Shown here one piece after another: positions 7,854 to 14,344 of a stretch of DNA of 24,601 nucleotides. A model generated the notes under the pieces. It did no database searches. It was not told the DNA's origin and worked only from the letters and a program-made list of their open reading frames with translations. The stretch's first letter is position 1, and every line of letters begins with the position of its first letter. Location of the stretch: positions 1 through 24,601 of the IMG/VR virus record IMGVR_UViG_3300020182_001136; one strand, given 5' to 3'. A program made the position numbers and the translations under genes. This stretch comes from a virus.

Positions 7854-8642
7854 TTACATAGACCAACGTTTAACTGTATAACTTACCTCTGTTGTGAAGT
7901 TTTCATTCTGGGTGAAGTTGATTTCTAAATTGTCACCATTGATACTGGCAGAGAATTCGATGTTTGAGAATTCATCAACTTCTGCAATACCGTCACTGTC
8001 GTCTTGCCAAATTTCAGTATTATCATCTGTTAACTTAGCTGGAGTTGTTGTAATACCCAATGGATATCCATTAATTACTTTAATTTGTCCAACACGAACA
8101 TAAGTTACGTTACCATCATATTGTTTTAAAGAATAATCAACAAAGAATGATGTACAGATATCACGATGGTATTTTAAAAATACGCCATTTGTATCTGTAA
8201 ATGTTTTTCTGAATAGACTCGGACGTAAACCAGTTACTACGTCTAATGAACTTAGGTGTTGATCTGCAAATAGCTGGTTGAATGAGTTTTCAGTAACTAC
8301 TTCAACTTGTTTTCTTGGACGACCATACTCTGCTACGTTGAATGATGCAGTGTTATTCATTGCAGTAAGCAATGCTTCTACATCTACTACGTGACGGATC
8401 ACAAGGTCTTCGTCAATTACTAGTCCTGGTTCTGGGTTATCCACACTATCCAACCATGACTGTATTACAGCATGTGCGTTTGCGAATGGATCAAACTGTA
8501 TCTCATTAATTGCGTCATCAATACCAACAAACAGTTGATTGGTGTCTGTAGTAAACCCCATTTCGCCTGTTTCAAGTGTAGCAGATGTGATTTCATCGCG
8601 GAAACCGCGTCTTAATAAAATTTTTACGTTTTCTGTAGACAT
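7854..8642 (-). CDS. Fibre/receptor-binding-like virion protein
   Basis: 262 aa. The N-terminus (residues 6-42) reads VKILLRRGFRDEIT, then TGEMGFTTDTNQLFVG. This RRG-to-GE-GF-TDT-LF-G pattern is found at the N-termini of many phage fibre, tropism-determinant and virion-attached proteins. The rest is beta-rich with no enzyme motif and ends in EVSYTVKRWSM. Its short length suggests a fibre component or adaptor rather than a full fibre. ATG start with AGGAG 9 nt upstream. It is first in a late operon and is followed by the 149-aa and radical SAM genes. Confidence 0.7.
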   Translation of the reverse strand: MSTENVKILLRRGFRDEITSATLETGEMGFTTDTNQLFVGIDDAINEIQFDPFANAHAVIQSWLDSVDNPEPGLVIDEDLVIRHVVDVEALLTAMNNTASFNVAEYGRPRKQVEVVTENSFNQLFADQHLSSLDVVTGLRPSLFRKTFTDTNGVFLKYHRDICTSFFVDYSLKQYDGNVTYVRVGQIKVINGYPLGITTTPAKLTDDNTEIWQDDSDGIAEVDEFSNIEFSASINGDNLEINFTQNENFTTEVSYTVKRWSM

Positions 8643-8643
8643 T

Positions 8644-8665
8644 ATGTAACTCCTAGTCGTTACAT
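8644..8665 (-). promoter_or_regulatory. Inverted repeat with RBS in loop
   Basis: Minus-strand ATGTAAC (8665-8659) pairs with GTTACAT (8650-8644): 7 bp and an 8-nt loop that holds the AGGA of the fibre-like gene. The arm begins directly after the late motif, and RNA started near 8661 would keep only three bases of it. Read-through RNA from the nuclease gene would carry the whole hairpin. Confidence 0.55.
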
Positions 8666-9349
8666 GTATTTATCAAAATACTCTTGAACCTTCTGTGCCC
8701 ACTCTAACGAATACTTCTCAAACTCTGCACCTTCAACTACAAACTCTTGATAATTGCCCAAGTTGTCTGCTTCTGCATCCCAACCAATCATCATAATAAC
8801 AATTGTTTTGATGTCAGTACCATACAACTCATTGTGGGCTGCAGCATACGCCGCACCTTGCAAGAAGTAATCATCAATCCACTCACGCTTCTTAGGCTTA
8901 CGAGTAGTTTTGAAATCGACCATTGCAGGTTTACCATTCCATACACCAATACAATCTGCCGTTCCAGCGTAAAGACCTGGGTAGTATAGTGGTACTTCTG
9001 TCCCCCAACATTCATCTAGATTGCTGAGTCCTTTGTCAATTACAATGTCTGATAGTTCTTTAGCCATCTGATGAATAAGATTCGATCCTGATGGACGATC
9101 TTCTTCTAGAATAAATCGCTCTAAGTGTAGATGCACTTGAGTTCCGATACCAGTAGCGAGACGCATAATACGATCCGCTTCCTCGTTGCCGACACGTCGG
9201 CGCCATTCATGTAAGGCTGTTTTATCTTTAAGCGCACTCAATACAGTAGTGACACTCGGTAATGGTTGTCCTCCAGGCGTTTGATAATGACGGGATCCGT
9301 TCACATTCACTCGCTCTAGAGGACTATATGTATATGTTTCTTTTAGCAT
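8660..9349 (-). CDS. PD-(D/E)XK nuclease, RecB/MGME1-like
   Basis: 229 aa. It fits the RecB-type single-strand exonuclease superfamily that includes MGME1 and Cas4-like enzymes. Motifs in order: GT-QVHLHLE (H73, E77), E118, GTADCIG with D132, VDFKTT with D145 and K147, and QGAAY (Q164, Y168). All catalytic positions appear present, so it is probably active in DNA processing, recombination or host DNA degradation. Start ATG at 9349. No good Shine-Dalgarno can precede it because the -10 element ends 6 nt upstream, which predicts a leaderless mRNA. Unlike its neighbours it has a sigma70-type rather than late promoter, so it is an early gene inside a late region. Confidence 0.87.
   Translation of the reverse strand: MLKETYTYSPLERVNVNGSRHYQTPGGQPLPSVTTVLSALKDKTALHEWRRRVGNEEADRIMRLATGIGTQVHLHLERFILEEDRPSGSNLIHQMAKELSDIVIDKGLSNLDECWGTEVPLYYPGLYAGTADCIGVWNGKPAMVDFKTTRKPKKREWIDDYFLQGAAYAAAHNELYGTDIKTIVIMMIGWDAEADNLGNYQEFVVEGAEFEKYSLEWAQKVQEYFDKYM
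8666..8674 (-). promoter_or_regulatory. Late promoter motif GATAAATAC
   Basis: Minus-strand GATAAATAC 23 nt before the fibre-like gene's ATG, inside the last codons of the nuclease gene. Expected start of transcription near 8661. Probably drives the fibre-like, 149-aa and radical SAM genes. Confidence 0.75.
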
Positions 9350-9355
9350 ACAAGT

Positions 9356-9384
9356 AGTATACTATGATTCGTAATGAATTACAA
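9356..9384 (-). promoter_or_regulatory. Sigma70-type promoter before nuclease, leaderless layout
   Basis: Minus strand: TTGTAA (9384-9379), 17 nt, TATACT (9361-9356), 6 nt, then ATG at 9349. The -35 hexamer is exactly the last codon and stop (TTG TAA) of the upstream gene. The expected +1 falls on or within a base or two of the A of ATG. Confidence 0.65.
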
Positions 9385-9846
9385 GTTCTTTTTTACAATT
9401 TCTATCATATCCGCTTTCTTTTTTCTGCGGTCAAGTGTTAGACCAAGTGCTTCTTCTGCCCATTCATCTAACTCTTTTTTAGTCATTGCTTCAAAATCTG
9501 GTGTTTCTACTTTCACATCCTCAACTGGACTTACTTTTACTACATCATTATGCTTAATAATGATTGGGTCTGGACCAGTGTCTACTACAAGTTCGTTTGT
9601 AACTTCCACATCTGCTTCACGCAATTTACGCATCGCTTCTTCTTCTGTACGAGCTACCTTTGCCATAAACTCTCTGTGTCGCTTTGCATCAAGAATTTCA
9701 CGTCTACGTTCCGCTACTTCTGGTGGAAGTTTAGAAAGTGCTAGTTCTTCTGCATTTAACTTGTCACGTTCCGCATGTATTTTTTCGTTCATTTCTTTTT
9801 TAGAAATAATTTTTAATTCTTTATCACCTTTAATAATTAATGGCAT
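9379..9846 (-). CDS. Unknown helical protein with C-terminal HeH/SAP-like motif
   Basis: 155 aa. Residues 15-85 are highly charged and helical (many E, K, R), consistent with a coiled coil. Residues about 120-155, beginning MTKKELDEWAEEALGL and ending ADMIEIVKKNL, resemble the helix-extended-loop-helix (HeH/LEM/SAP-like) motif that binds nucleic acids or partner proteins and is common at the C-termini of phage proteins. The function is unknown. The start overlaps the stop of the 106-aa gene as TAATG, so translation is probably coupled. Confidence 0.72.
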   Translation of the reverse strand: MPLIIKGDKELKIISKKEMNEKIHAERDKLNAEELALSKLPPEVAERRREILDAKRHREFMAKVARTEEEAMRKLREADVEVTNELVVDTGPDPIIIKHNDVVKVSPVEDVKVETPDFEAMTKKELDEWAEEALGLTLDRRKKKADMIEIVKKNL

Positions 9847-10166
9847 TATCCAATCCTCTTATCAGTTGCTTTGTTAGCAAGTTTTTTAACTGTTTCTCTA
9901 TCACTGTTTTCCTCACCTTGAGTTGGGGCTCCGACGAGTGTGATAGCATCTACTGTTACCTTACTAGTATACTTGCTATTGCGCATTAAGTCAACAATTG
10001 ATTCAGGTGTCACTGTGTGACCCATATCATTTAACTCTCTAGCTAAAATATCCGTACCGATAGTGAAAATTGAATTCGCCTTTAAACGAACTAGATACGC
10101 ATTAATATCATTAATCAATTGCGCATGTGAATTTGCATCTTCGTTTAAAAGTGTTGAAATTTTCAT
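9846..10166 (-). CDS. Unknown 106-aa protein
   Basis: Not recognised. The peptide begins MKISTLLNE, and residues 15-75 read as a compact alpha/beta unit like a small winged-helix (helices around LINDINAYLVRLKAN and TDILARELNDMGHTVTPESIVDLMRN). The tail is polar and Lys-rich. It starts 3 nt after the stop of the 392-aa gene and overlaps the next gene, so it belongs to the same late operon. A role in assembly or regulation is possible but not shown. Confidence 0.68.
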   Translation of the reverse strand: MKISTLLNEDANSHAQLINDINAYLVRLKANSIFTIGTDILARELNDMGHTVTPESIVDLMRNSKYTSKVTVDAITLVGAPTQGEENSDRETVKKLANKATDKRIG

Positions 10167-10169
10167 CTA

Positions 10170-11348
10170 TTATCTCTTTGCACGACCTAATGGTTCATCT
10201 TCTGGGCCTGACATTGATTCGTCACCGCCTGAAAGTTCCATATCCATTGAGATATCATCTTCCATATCTGCGCCCATGTCGCCACCAAGTTCTGCACCTG
10301 TTGCCGCCATGTCTGATGCTGGTTGCTGACCAGTTAGTACTAGTACTGCATCGTTAACTGCATCTTTAGTTGAACGTGCTTGTCCTAGTAGACTTGCAAT
10401 TGCTGAGTCTGTAGCTTCTTTGAATGATGCTGATTGTTCTGGACCATGTGAATATGCCATTTCATCTGCAAGTGGGCCTAGTTGGTCATTTTGAATTTTA
10501 CCTAGCTTTTCGATCATGTCTTGTAGTTCGTCTACAATACCACGAGCCGCCATTGTGATTTCTGCGTCTGCTGCATCTGCTTCAAGTAGAGCATTAAGTT
10601 GTGCCATCAGACCTTCTTCTAGCTTTTCTTTTTTCATTTTGTATTCCTTTGGTGCTTCGTAAGTATTGCTATACTTTGTCATTGTGTCAAATTTTGGTGT
10701 TTCGCCCTCATTTGCTTTTTCTGCTTTTGCAGCATGTACTGCTTTACGCTGCGCATCTGACTTATACTTACCTTCATTGATTGATTCGTAGTACTCATTT
10801 GCCATTTCTTTGCCGTACTTTTTAGCGAATTCTTCTTTTGTCAATGTTTCTGAATCATCAATAATCATATCACTCATGCGACCTTCAACAAATACTTCTA
10901 CCATGTCATCGCCATTGCGCAATGCGCCTTTTTTAACCTTGACATTTGATTTGCCGTATTCTTTTTCAGCTTCTGCCGCAGACATTGAAGTTTGCTTCCA
11001 ACGCTTTTCTGCTTCATTTACCTTTTCTTCTTTGGTATCTTTAGCATCATCTTTTTTCTTGCCATTTTTCTTATCTTGATACGCTTGTAATGCTGGCGGC
11101 AGTTTACCTTCTGCTACATGCGCCTTAAGTAATGACTTGATTGTTTCTAGCATAAGCATGTTTTCAACGTATGCACGGTTTTGATGATCCGCTCTCATCT
11201 CACGTTTCTGTGCTTCTAATGCTACTTTAGCTTCTCTTAGTGATTCTAAATCGCTTTCGACCTCATAGCCGAAGTTAGATTTCATATACTCATTTAGTCG
11301 AGTAGAAATCGCTACTGGATCTGTGTTATAAAAAATTGTTTTTTTCAT
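10170..11348 (-). CDS. Probable virion or assembly protein, 392 aa
   Basis: 392 aa, not a named family. Residues 1-70 and about 245-340 are helical. The middle (about 85-240) is Lys/Glu-rich and looks extended, and the C-terminus (about 345-385) is a Met/Gly/Asp-rich acidic tail ending in DEPLGRAKR. High charge, low Cys and an acidic flexible tail suit a scaffold-like or head-associated protein, but this is inference. I chose ATG at 11348 (MKKTIFYNTD), preceded by GGGG 9 nt upstream, over an in-frame TTG at 11363. It leads a late operon with the 106-aa and 155-aa genes. Confidence 0.75.
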   Translation of the reverse strand: MKKTIFYNTDPVAISTRLNEYMKSNFGYEVESDLESLREAKVALEAQKREMRADHQNRAYVENMLMLETIKSLLKAHVAEGKLPPALQAYQDKKNGKKKDDAKDTKEEKVNEAEKRWKQTSMSAAEAEKEYGKSNVKVKKGALRNGDDMVEVFVEGRMSDMIIDDSETLTKEEFAKKYGKEMANEYYESINEGKYKSDAQRKAVHAAKAEKANEGETPKFDTMTKYSNTYEAPKEYKMKKEKLEEGLMAQLNALLEADAADAEITMAARGIVDELQDMIEKLGKIQNDQLGPLADEMAYSHGPEQSASFKEATDSAIASLLGQARSTKDAVNDAVLVLTGQQPASDMAATGAELGGDMGADMEDDISMDMELSGGDESMSGPEDEPLGRAKR

Positions 11349-11361
11349 GGTAATGTACCCC

Positions 11362-11384
11362 AATACATAGTTATATTATGTATT
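11362..11384 (-). promoter_or_regulatory. Inverted repeat from late promoter to RBS
   Basis: Minus-strand AATACATA (11384-11377) pairs with TATGTATT (11369-11362), 8 bp with a 7-nt loop. The 5' arm overlaps the AATAC of GATAAATAC and the 3' arm abuts the GGGG Shine-Dalgarno. RNA begun near 11375 would lack the 5' arm. Confidence 0.6.
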
Positions 11385-11388
11385 TATC
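11380..11388 (-). promoter_or_regulatory. Late promoter motif GATAAATAC
   Basis: Minus-strand GATAAATAC 31 nt before the ATG of the 392-aa protein; expected start of transcription near 11375. Probably serves the 392-, 106- and 155-aa genes. Confidence 0.75.
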
Positions 11389-11421
11389 ATTTAAGATCAT
11401 ATTTAATTTTTAAGGAAGTAT

Positions 11422-12051
11422 TTACTTGTTGAATGACTCATAAATGGACTTAATTTTTTTCTTTGCTTGATTAGCATCGCCTTTTGCTCTTGAAAAACGT
11501 GCTTCTGCAATATCCATCTTATTGGTATCATTTCGCTTCTTTGCTACTTTAAACGAATTCTTATGTACAAGTGCATCTTCATAACTCTGTTCAAAAAGTG
11601 CATTTGCTGCCATTACTCTAGTAATTTCTGTTGAGTTTACTTTTTTACCTTCATTCAGATGCTTTGAGATAACAAATGCAGTTTCGTAAATATATAGGCC
11701 TTCAAATAGCGTATCGTGTGTACGATTATCACGTATGTCGTAGTATCCATCGTCATTTTTCTCCACTGAGTAAAGTCCGATATCAACGCCAGTTGTTGTT
11801 TTCTTTGCTTCATTGATAGTAGTTGCTACTTTCTTTGAAACATTAGTTGATGCATTATGAAAGCCTTTAAGGATATTTTCCATAGCTTTAATATCTGCTG
11901 TTTTCACACCAGGTGCAGTATCAATGATGCCATCAGCTTCACGTGCTTGTGCTTCTTGTTGTGCTTGTTGTTTAACCCCACTCTTATCACCGTTAAGTGC
12001 TTTCATAAGATTACTCATTGCGTCTACATCTTTTTTTGTTGGTGCTGTCAT
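11422..12051 (-). CDS. Unknown 209-aa protein
   Basis: Not recognised. Residues 1-85 are polar, Ala/Gln/Lys-rich and probably helical or disordered. A compact middle unit (about 92-140) reads GVDIGLYSVEKNDDGYYDIR, then a Thr/Phe/Tyr-rich strand and a helix TAFVISKHLNEGK. The C-terminal third is a Lys/Arg-rich helix (about 160-205). No signal peptide or enzyme motif. ATG start with GAGG about 7 nt upstream. It closes the late operon that begins at 13320, next to other small charged proteins, which suggests a virion or assembly role. Confidence 0.7.
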   Translation of the reverse strand: MTAPTKKDVDAMSNLMKALNGDKSGVKQQAQQEAQAREADGIIDTAPGVKTADIKAMENILKGFHNASTNVSKKVATTINEAKKTTTGVDIGLYSVEKNDDGYYDIRDNRTHDTLFEGLYIYETAFVISKHLNEGKKVNSTEITRVMAANALFEQSYEDALVHKNSFKVAKKRNDTNKMDIAEARFSRAKGDANQAKKKIKSIYESFNK

Positions 12052-12066
12052 TTTTGCCTCTTTCTA

Positions 12067-12261
12067 TTATACAGTTCTATAACCACGTAGTGTTGGTACC
12101 AACACACCTTTGTGTGTTAGTTTATCAGCTATCAATCCTTCACGGTCTGATAGCTGTGATTCATTAACATATTCATTCTCTGTGAAGAATTTCATGATTA
12201 AATCATTTTCTTCTTCTGTGATCATTACATATAGACCACCTAGAACTTCTGTAAGTCTCAT
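12067..12261 (-). CDS. Unknown 64-aa protein, winged-helix-like
   Basis: 64 aa. EENDLIMKFFTENEYVNESQ, then DREGLIADKLTHKGVLVPTLRGYR, resembles a small winged-helix or helix-turn-helix: two helices and a short beta hairpin. ATG start with GGAG 6 nt upstream. It lies between the 168-aa and 209-aa genes with gaps of 9 and 15 nt. Too short for a firm assignment; DNA binding is only a possibility. Confidence 0.65.
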   Translation of the reverse strand: MRLTEVLGGLYVMITEEENDLIMKFFTENEYVNESQLSDREGLIADKLTHKGVLVPTLRGYRTV

Positions 12262-12270
12262 AGAAACTCC

Positions 12271-12777
12271 TTACTTATTAATCTTATTCAAAAGATTTCT
12301 AAATTGTGTCGCTGTCCTTGGATCGCTTGCTAATTTTTCAACTGACGATGCTTGTGCCGCCATTGCTTTGCGCTGGATTGGAGATAATGTCTTACCTTGG
12401 CCCGCTTTATCTACCGCATCCGCCGCTTGCTGACCTGTTGCGCCACCTAAGTTCTTTTTGCCTAGACGTTGCATAGATTGTGCTTTCTGTGCTGATGGAG
12501 CTGATGTTTTGTTTGCTCTCATTTCACTTGGAGATACAGTGCCGCCACCTGAGTATGCTTCTCTCACAAGCCCCAATAATTCTTTAATCGCTTGCTCATC
12601 ACGGTCACGCAATGAACGCATTAGATTGACATAATCAGGAAAGTCAAGAGATTTCATACGCTCACGCACATCATCCTCTGATGCTCCAGCCATATCAGCG
12701 ATATTTGCTAGGCGTGTATTGTATGGTGTTGCTGTTTCGTTTAGCATTGCTTTTTCTATGTCTTTTCTTAATGTCAT
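12271..12777 (-). CDS. Unknown 168-aa protein
   Basis: Not recognised. Residues 1-80 are helical and charged (MTLRKDIEKAML, then ADMAGASEDDVRERMKSL and DEQAIKELLGLVREAY). After a Gly-rich break (SGGGTVSPSEM, about 77-87) the rest is Ala/Gln/Lys-rich and basic, ending in RTATQFRNLLNKINK. No Cys, signal peptide or membrane segment. ATG start with AGAGAG upstream. Its place in a late operon and its basic, flexible C-terminal half suggest a virion or DNA-associated protein. Confidence 0.68.
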   Translation of the reverse strand: MTLRKDIEKAMLNETATPYNTRLANIADMAGASEDDVRERMKSLDFPDYVNLMRSLRDRDEQAIKELLGLVREAYSGGGTVSPSEMRANKTSAPSAQKAQSMQRLGKKNLGGATGQQAADAVDKAGQGKTLSPIQRKAMAAQASSVEKLASDPRTATQFRNLLNKINK

Positions 12778-12784
12778 TTTCTCT

Positions 12785-13069
12785 CTACCTATTTAGTGAC
12801 TTCAATCTACGTGAAGCTGGGTTCATACGCTTTGTCATCTTTGACTTTCTAGCCATTCTAGAACCCATTTTAGCTTTAGTACGTGCTAACGTGAAACGCT
12901 TTTTAATATCTACTGGTTTGAAACACGATGTTGGGTTAGCGACTGTCTTGCCCTTTAGTCTGCCACTTGCACAACGATACTTACGAACAACTGATTTACC
13001 TTTTCGGGCATATACCAGCTTTGCTTCGTCTAGTGCTTCTTGTGTTCCAATAATTTCTTCAATGAGCAT
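12785..13069 (-). CDS. Very basic 94-aa protein
   Basis: 94 aa with an acidic start (MLIEEIIGTQEALDEAKL) and then a strongly Lys/Arg-rich body; residues about 55-94 are almost a run of basic residues with Met, Ser and Ala. Two cysteines (C33 and C49) lie about 15 residues apart. Nucleic-acid binding or DNA packaging in the head is a reasonable guess, with no family recognised. The ATG overlaps the stop of the 83-aa gene as TAATG, so translation is coupled. It resembles nothing else in the window. Confidence 0.68.
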   Translation of the reverse strand: MLIEEIIGTQEALDEAKLVYARKGKSVVRKYRCASGRLKGKTVANPTSCFKPVDIKKRFTLARTKAKMGSRMARKSKMTKRMNPASRRLKSLNR

Positions 13070-13320
13070 TAAAACGTTACCTTAAATACAGAAGTTAGTA
13101 GTGCGATTAACATAGTACCAAATAAGGTTGACACTGCCCATACTACTACTTTCTTTAGTTCACTGATGTCTTCTTTGATATCAGTATGATTTTTCTCAAT
13201 CTGTGTTTCGACTCGTGCTATTGACTGGTCGATGTTTTTAAATCTTTCGTGATTTGCAGCAACATGTACATCAAGTTTTTCTGCTTCGACACGTGCTAGT
13301 TTAGCTTCTATTTCAGACAT
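13069..13320 (-). CDS. Small coiled-coil membrane protein, XhlA-like
   Basis: 83 aa. Residues 1-57 form a heptad-like charged helix (many E, K, with I/V/L spacing), followed by one membrane segment, about 59-80 (VVVWAVSTLFGTMLIALLTSVF), and a short tail. This matches the layout of XhlA-type and related phage lysis accessory proteins, which tether a coiled coil to the inner membrane. No lysozyme or second holin is visible next to it, so a lysis role is not proven; it could also be a membrane anchor or superinfection protein. ATG with GGAG 7 nt upstream. First gene of a late operon. Confidence 0.72.
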   Translation of the reverse strand: MSEIEAKLARVEAEKLDVHVAANHERFKNIDQSIARVETQIEKNHTDIKEDISELKKVVVWAVSTLFGTMLIALLTSVFKVTF

Positions 13321-13330
13321 TGTAGGGCTC

Positions 13331-13362
13331 CAATGATTAATTGTTTCTTGTATTTATCATTG
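13331..13362 (-). promoter_or_regulatory. Inverted repeat from late promoter to RBS
   Basis: Minus-strand CAATGAT (13362-13356) pairs with ATCATTG (13337-13331), 7 bp with an 18-nt loop. The 5' arm overlaps the GAT of GATAAATAC and the 3' arm takes the first G of the GGAG Shine-Dalgarno. RNA begun near 13345 would lack the 5' arm. Confidence 0.55.
13350..13358 (-). promoter_or_regulatory. Late promoter motif GATAAATAC
   Basis: Minus-strand GATAAATAC 29 nt before the ATG of the 83-aa membrane protein, downstream of a terminator. Expected start of transcription near 13345. Probably drives the operon 13320-11422. Confidence 0.75.
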
Positions 13363-13371
13363 TAGCTTGTT

Positions 13372-13380
13372 TTATTTATC
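13372..13380 (-). promoter_or_regulatory. Second late-type motif GATAAATAA
   Basis: A second copy of the late core (GATAAATAA) lies 13 nt upstream of the motif at 13350-13358, between it and the terminator. Expected start of transcription near 13367. Tandem late promoters would place two starts before the same operon. Confidence 0.5.
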
Positions 13381-13387
13381 TACGAAC

Positions 13388-13418
13388 AAAAAACCCGACA
13401 CAATAAATGCATCGGGCT
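13388..13418 (-). terminator. Intrinsic terminator after 130-aa gene
   Basis: Minus-strand stem AGCCCGA (13418-13412) with UCGGGUU (13398-13392), 7 bp with one G-U pair and a 13-nt loop, followed by a run of U (13393-13388). It ends transcripts of the 130-aa gene about 115 nt after its stop codon and shields the next operon. Confidence 0.85.
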
Positions 13419-13531
13419 AACATCTCTTGCTTAATGTGTGTCCATATACTGTACGATACTGTAACTATGTACATGTGACCCCAATACCATCAGATGAGTG
13501 GGTGCGTACCAAAGAGAATTATTTAATAAAT
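13419..13531 (-). other. Untranslated 3' region of about 113 nt, no gene seen
   Basis: Between the stop of the 130-aa gene and its terminator. I see no supported ORF (the best is 19 codons without a Shine-Dalgarno) and no tRNA. A TATAAATT sequence overlaps the upstream stop (about 13525-13532) and is one base from the T4 late consensus. The stretch could be a plain long 3' UTR or a small RNA released with the terminator. Confidence 0.35.
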
Positions 13532-13924
13532 TTATAGTAGTTCTGACATTGCAAATTCAATATTTGCTGGTGATGATAGAGTAACGTTATTGATTGTCAC
13601 GCCTTCAAAAATTTCTTTAAGAATTGAAACTGTGTCACCATTTCTTTCGAAGACCGCACCGTGTTCAACTGCAAACTTAAAGATAAAGCCTGGACCTGTT
13701 AACGTTGGTGCTAGTACGTCTAATGTTACTGCTATAGGGTTATTCATAATGACTGGTTGTGCTACTAGATTGATTAAGTTGCATACGTCATCGAAGTTTT
13801 GTTGTGTTTGGTCAGTTACGTCACCTGTCGCTGTAATATCTAAACCTGAAACATATAATGTATAAAAGTTAATATTACCTGACAAATTCTCGCCTGCTGA
13901 TGCTGCGCCATGTATTCTCGCCAT
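13532..13924 (-). CDS. Small virion-type protein, monocistronic
   Basis: 130 aa, MARIHGAASAGENLSGNINF at the start, then a mixed beta-rich sequence without Cys, signal peptide or enzyme motif. It has its own late promoter, a strong GGAGA Shine-Dalgarno, and terminators on both sides. Such insulation is typical of phage genes needing high, separate expression, such as tail-tube, head-decoration or other abundant virion proteins. The exact structural role is not recognised. The start region also contains CATTG/CAATG, a 5-bp repeat across the Shine-Dalgarno and start codon, present in any transcript. Confidence 0.78.
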   Translation of the reverse strand: MARIHGAASAGENLSGNINFYTLYVSGLDITATGDVTDQTQQNFDDVCNLINLVAQPVIMNNPIAVTLDVLAPTLTGPGFIFKFAVEHGAVFERNGDTVSILKEIFEGVTINNVTLSSPANIEFAMSELL

Positions 13925-13951
13925 TGTTAATCTCCAATGTTAATTATAGTA

Positions 13952-13960
13952 GTATTTATC
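13952..13960 (-). promoter_or_regulatory. Late promoter motif GATAAATAC
   Basis: Minus-strand GATAAATAC 27 nt before the ATG of the 130-aa protein, just after a strong terminator. Expected start of transcription near 13947. No promoter-arm inverted repeat is seen here, in keeping with the absence of read-through to repress. Confidence 0.75.
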
Positions 13961-13971
13961 TTCTAGCCAAT

Positions 13972-14005
13972 AAAAAAGACCCAGTAAATTAATACTGAGT
14001 CTTTT
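13972..14005 (-). terminator. Intrinsic terminator after 82-aa gene
   Basis: Minus-strand stem AAGACUCAGUA (14003-13993) with UACUGGGUCUU (13986-13976), 11 bp with one G-U pair and a 6-nt loop, followed by a U run to about 13972. The A run on the other side (14004-14005) extends pairing. A strong rho-independent terminator 23 nt after the stop codon. Confidence 0.92.
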
Positions 14006-14028
14006 GTTTTAACCTGGGGGGTTTAAAC

Positions 14029-14277
14029 TTAGTAGTCGAAATCTGCTACTACGTAGTTGCCGCCTAGTGCTGCTTGTAGATCAGCCGCTGACCATGCGCC
14101 GTTGTTTTCAACTGCGATACGTGCTGCGCCTGCGCCTAGGATTACTACTGTTGCACGTGTTGATGCTGTTTCAACTACGTCTTTTGCAACGATGCCATCT
14201 ACGTTTGAGATGTCGAAGTGTACTAGTGAACCTGTTAGGAATTGACCTGCGTCATATGATTCGTGTGCTTTTGCCAT
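14029..14277 (-). CDS. Small Ala/Val-rich virion-type protein, monocistronic
   Basis: 82 aa, MAKAHESYDAGQFLTGSLVH at the start, then a beta-rich, Ala/Val/Gly-rich sequence ending in GGNYVVADFDY. No Cys, signal or membrane segment. It has its own late promoter, a GGAG Shine-Dalgarno 7 nt before the ATG, a 5' hairpin in its leader and a strong terminator. The Asp/Tyr-rich end and compact size suit a small head-decoration or tail protein, but the family is not recognised. High expression is inferred from its layout. Confidence 0.78.
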   Translation of the reverse strand: MAKAHESYDAGQFLTGSLVHFDISNVDGIVAKDVVETASTRATVVILGAGAARIAVENNGAWSAADLQAALGGNYVVADFDY

Positions 14278-14301
14278 TTTATTTCTCCATTAAATGTTTG
14301 C

Positions 14302-14316
14302 GAGACTATGTGTCTC
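14302..14316 (-). promoter_or_regulatory. 5' leader hairpin
   Basis: Minus-strand GAGAC (14316-14312), 5-nt loop, GTCTC (14306-14302). It starts about 3 nt from the expected late transcription start (14319), so it would cap the 5' end of the 82-aa gene's mRNA, a place where hairpins can slow decay. It does not touch the Shine-Dalgarno. Confidence 0.5.
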
Positions 14317-14323
14317 TATACTA

Positions 14324-14332
14324 TTATTTATC
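14324..14332 (-). promoter_or_regulatory. Late promoter motif GATAAATAA
   Basis: Minus-strand GATAAATAA 46 nt before the ATG of the 82-aa protein; expected start of transcription near 14319. The last base differs from the usual C. Confidence 0.68.
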
Positions 14333-14344
14333 TTTTTTGTTCAG

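Noticed and set aside
11349-11363. TTG start (MGYIT) for the 392-aa protein
   Set aside because: ATG at 11348 begins MKKTIFYN and has a GGGG stretch upstream; the TTG sits inside that stretch's leader hairpin.
13430-13520. tRNA gene in the gap before the terminator
   Set aside because: A 3'-like ACCA is seen on the plus strand, but no T-arm GGTTC-type sequence, no acceptor pairing and no anticodon arm could be formed on either strand.
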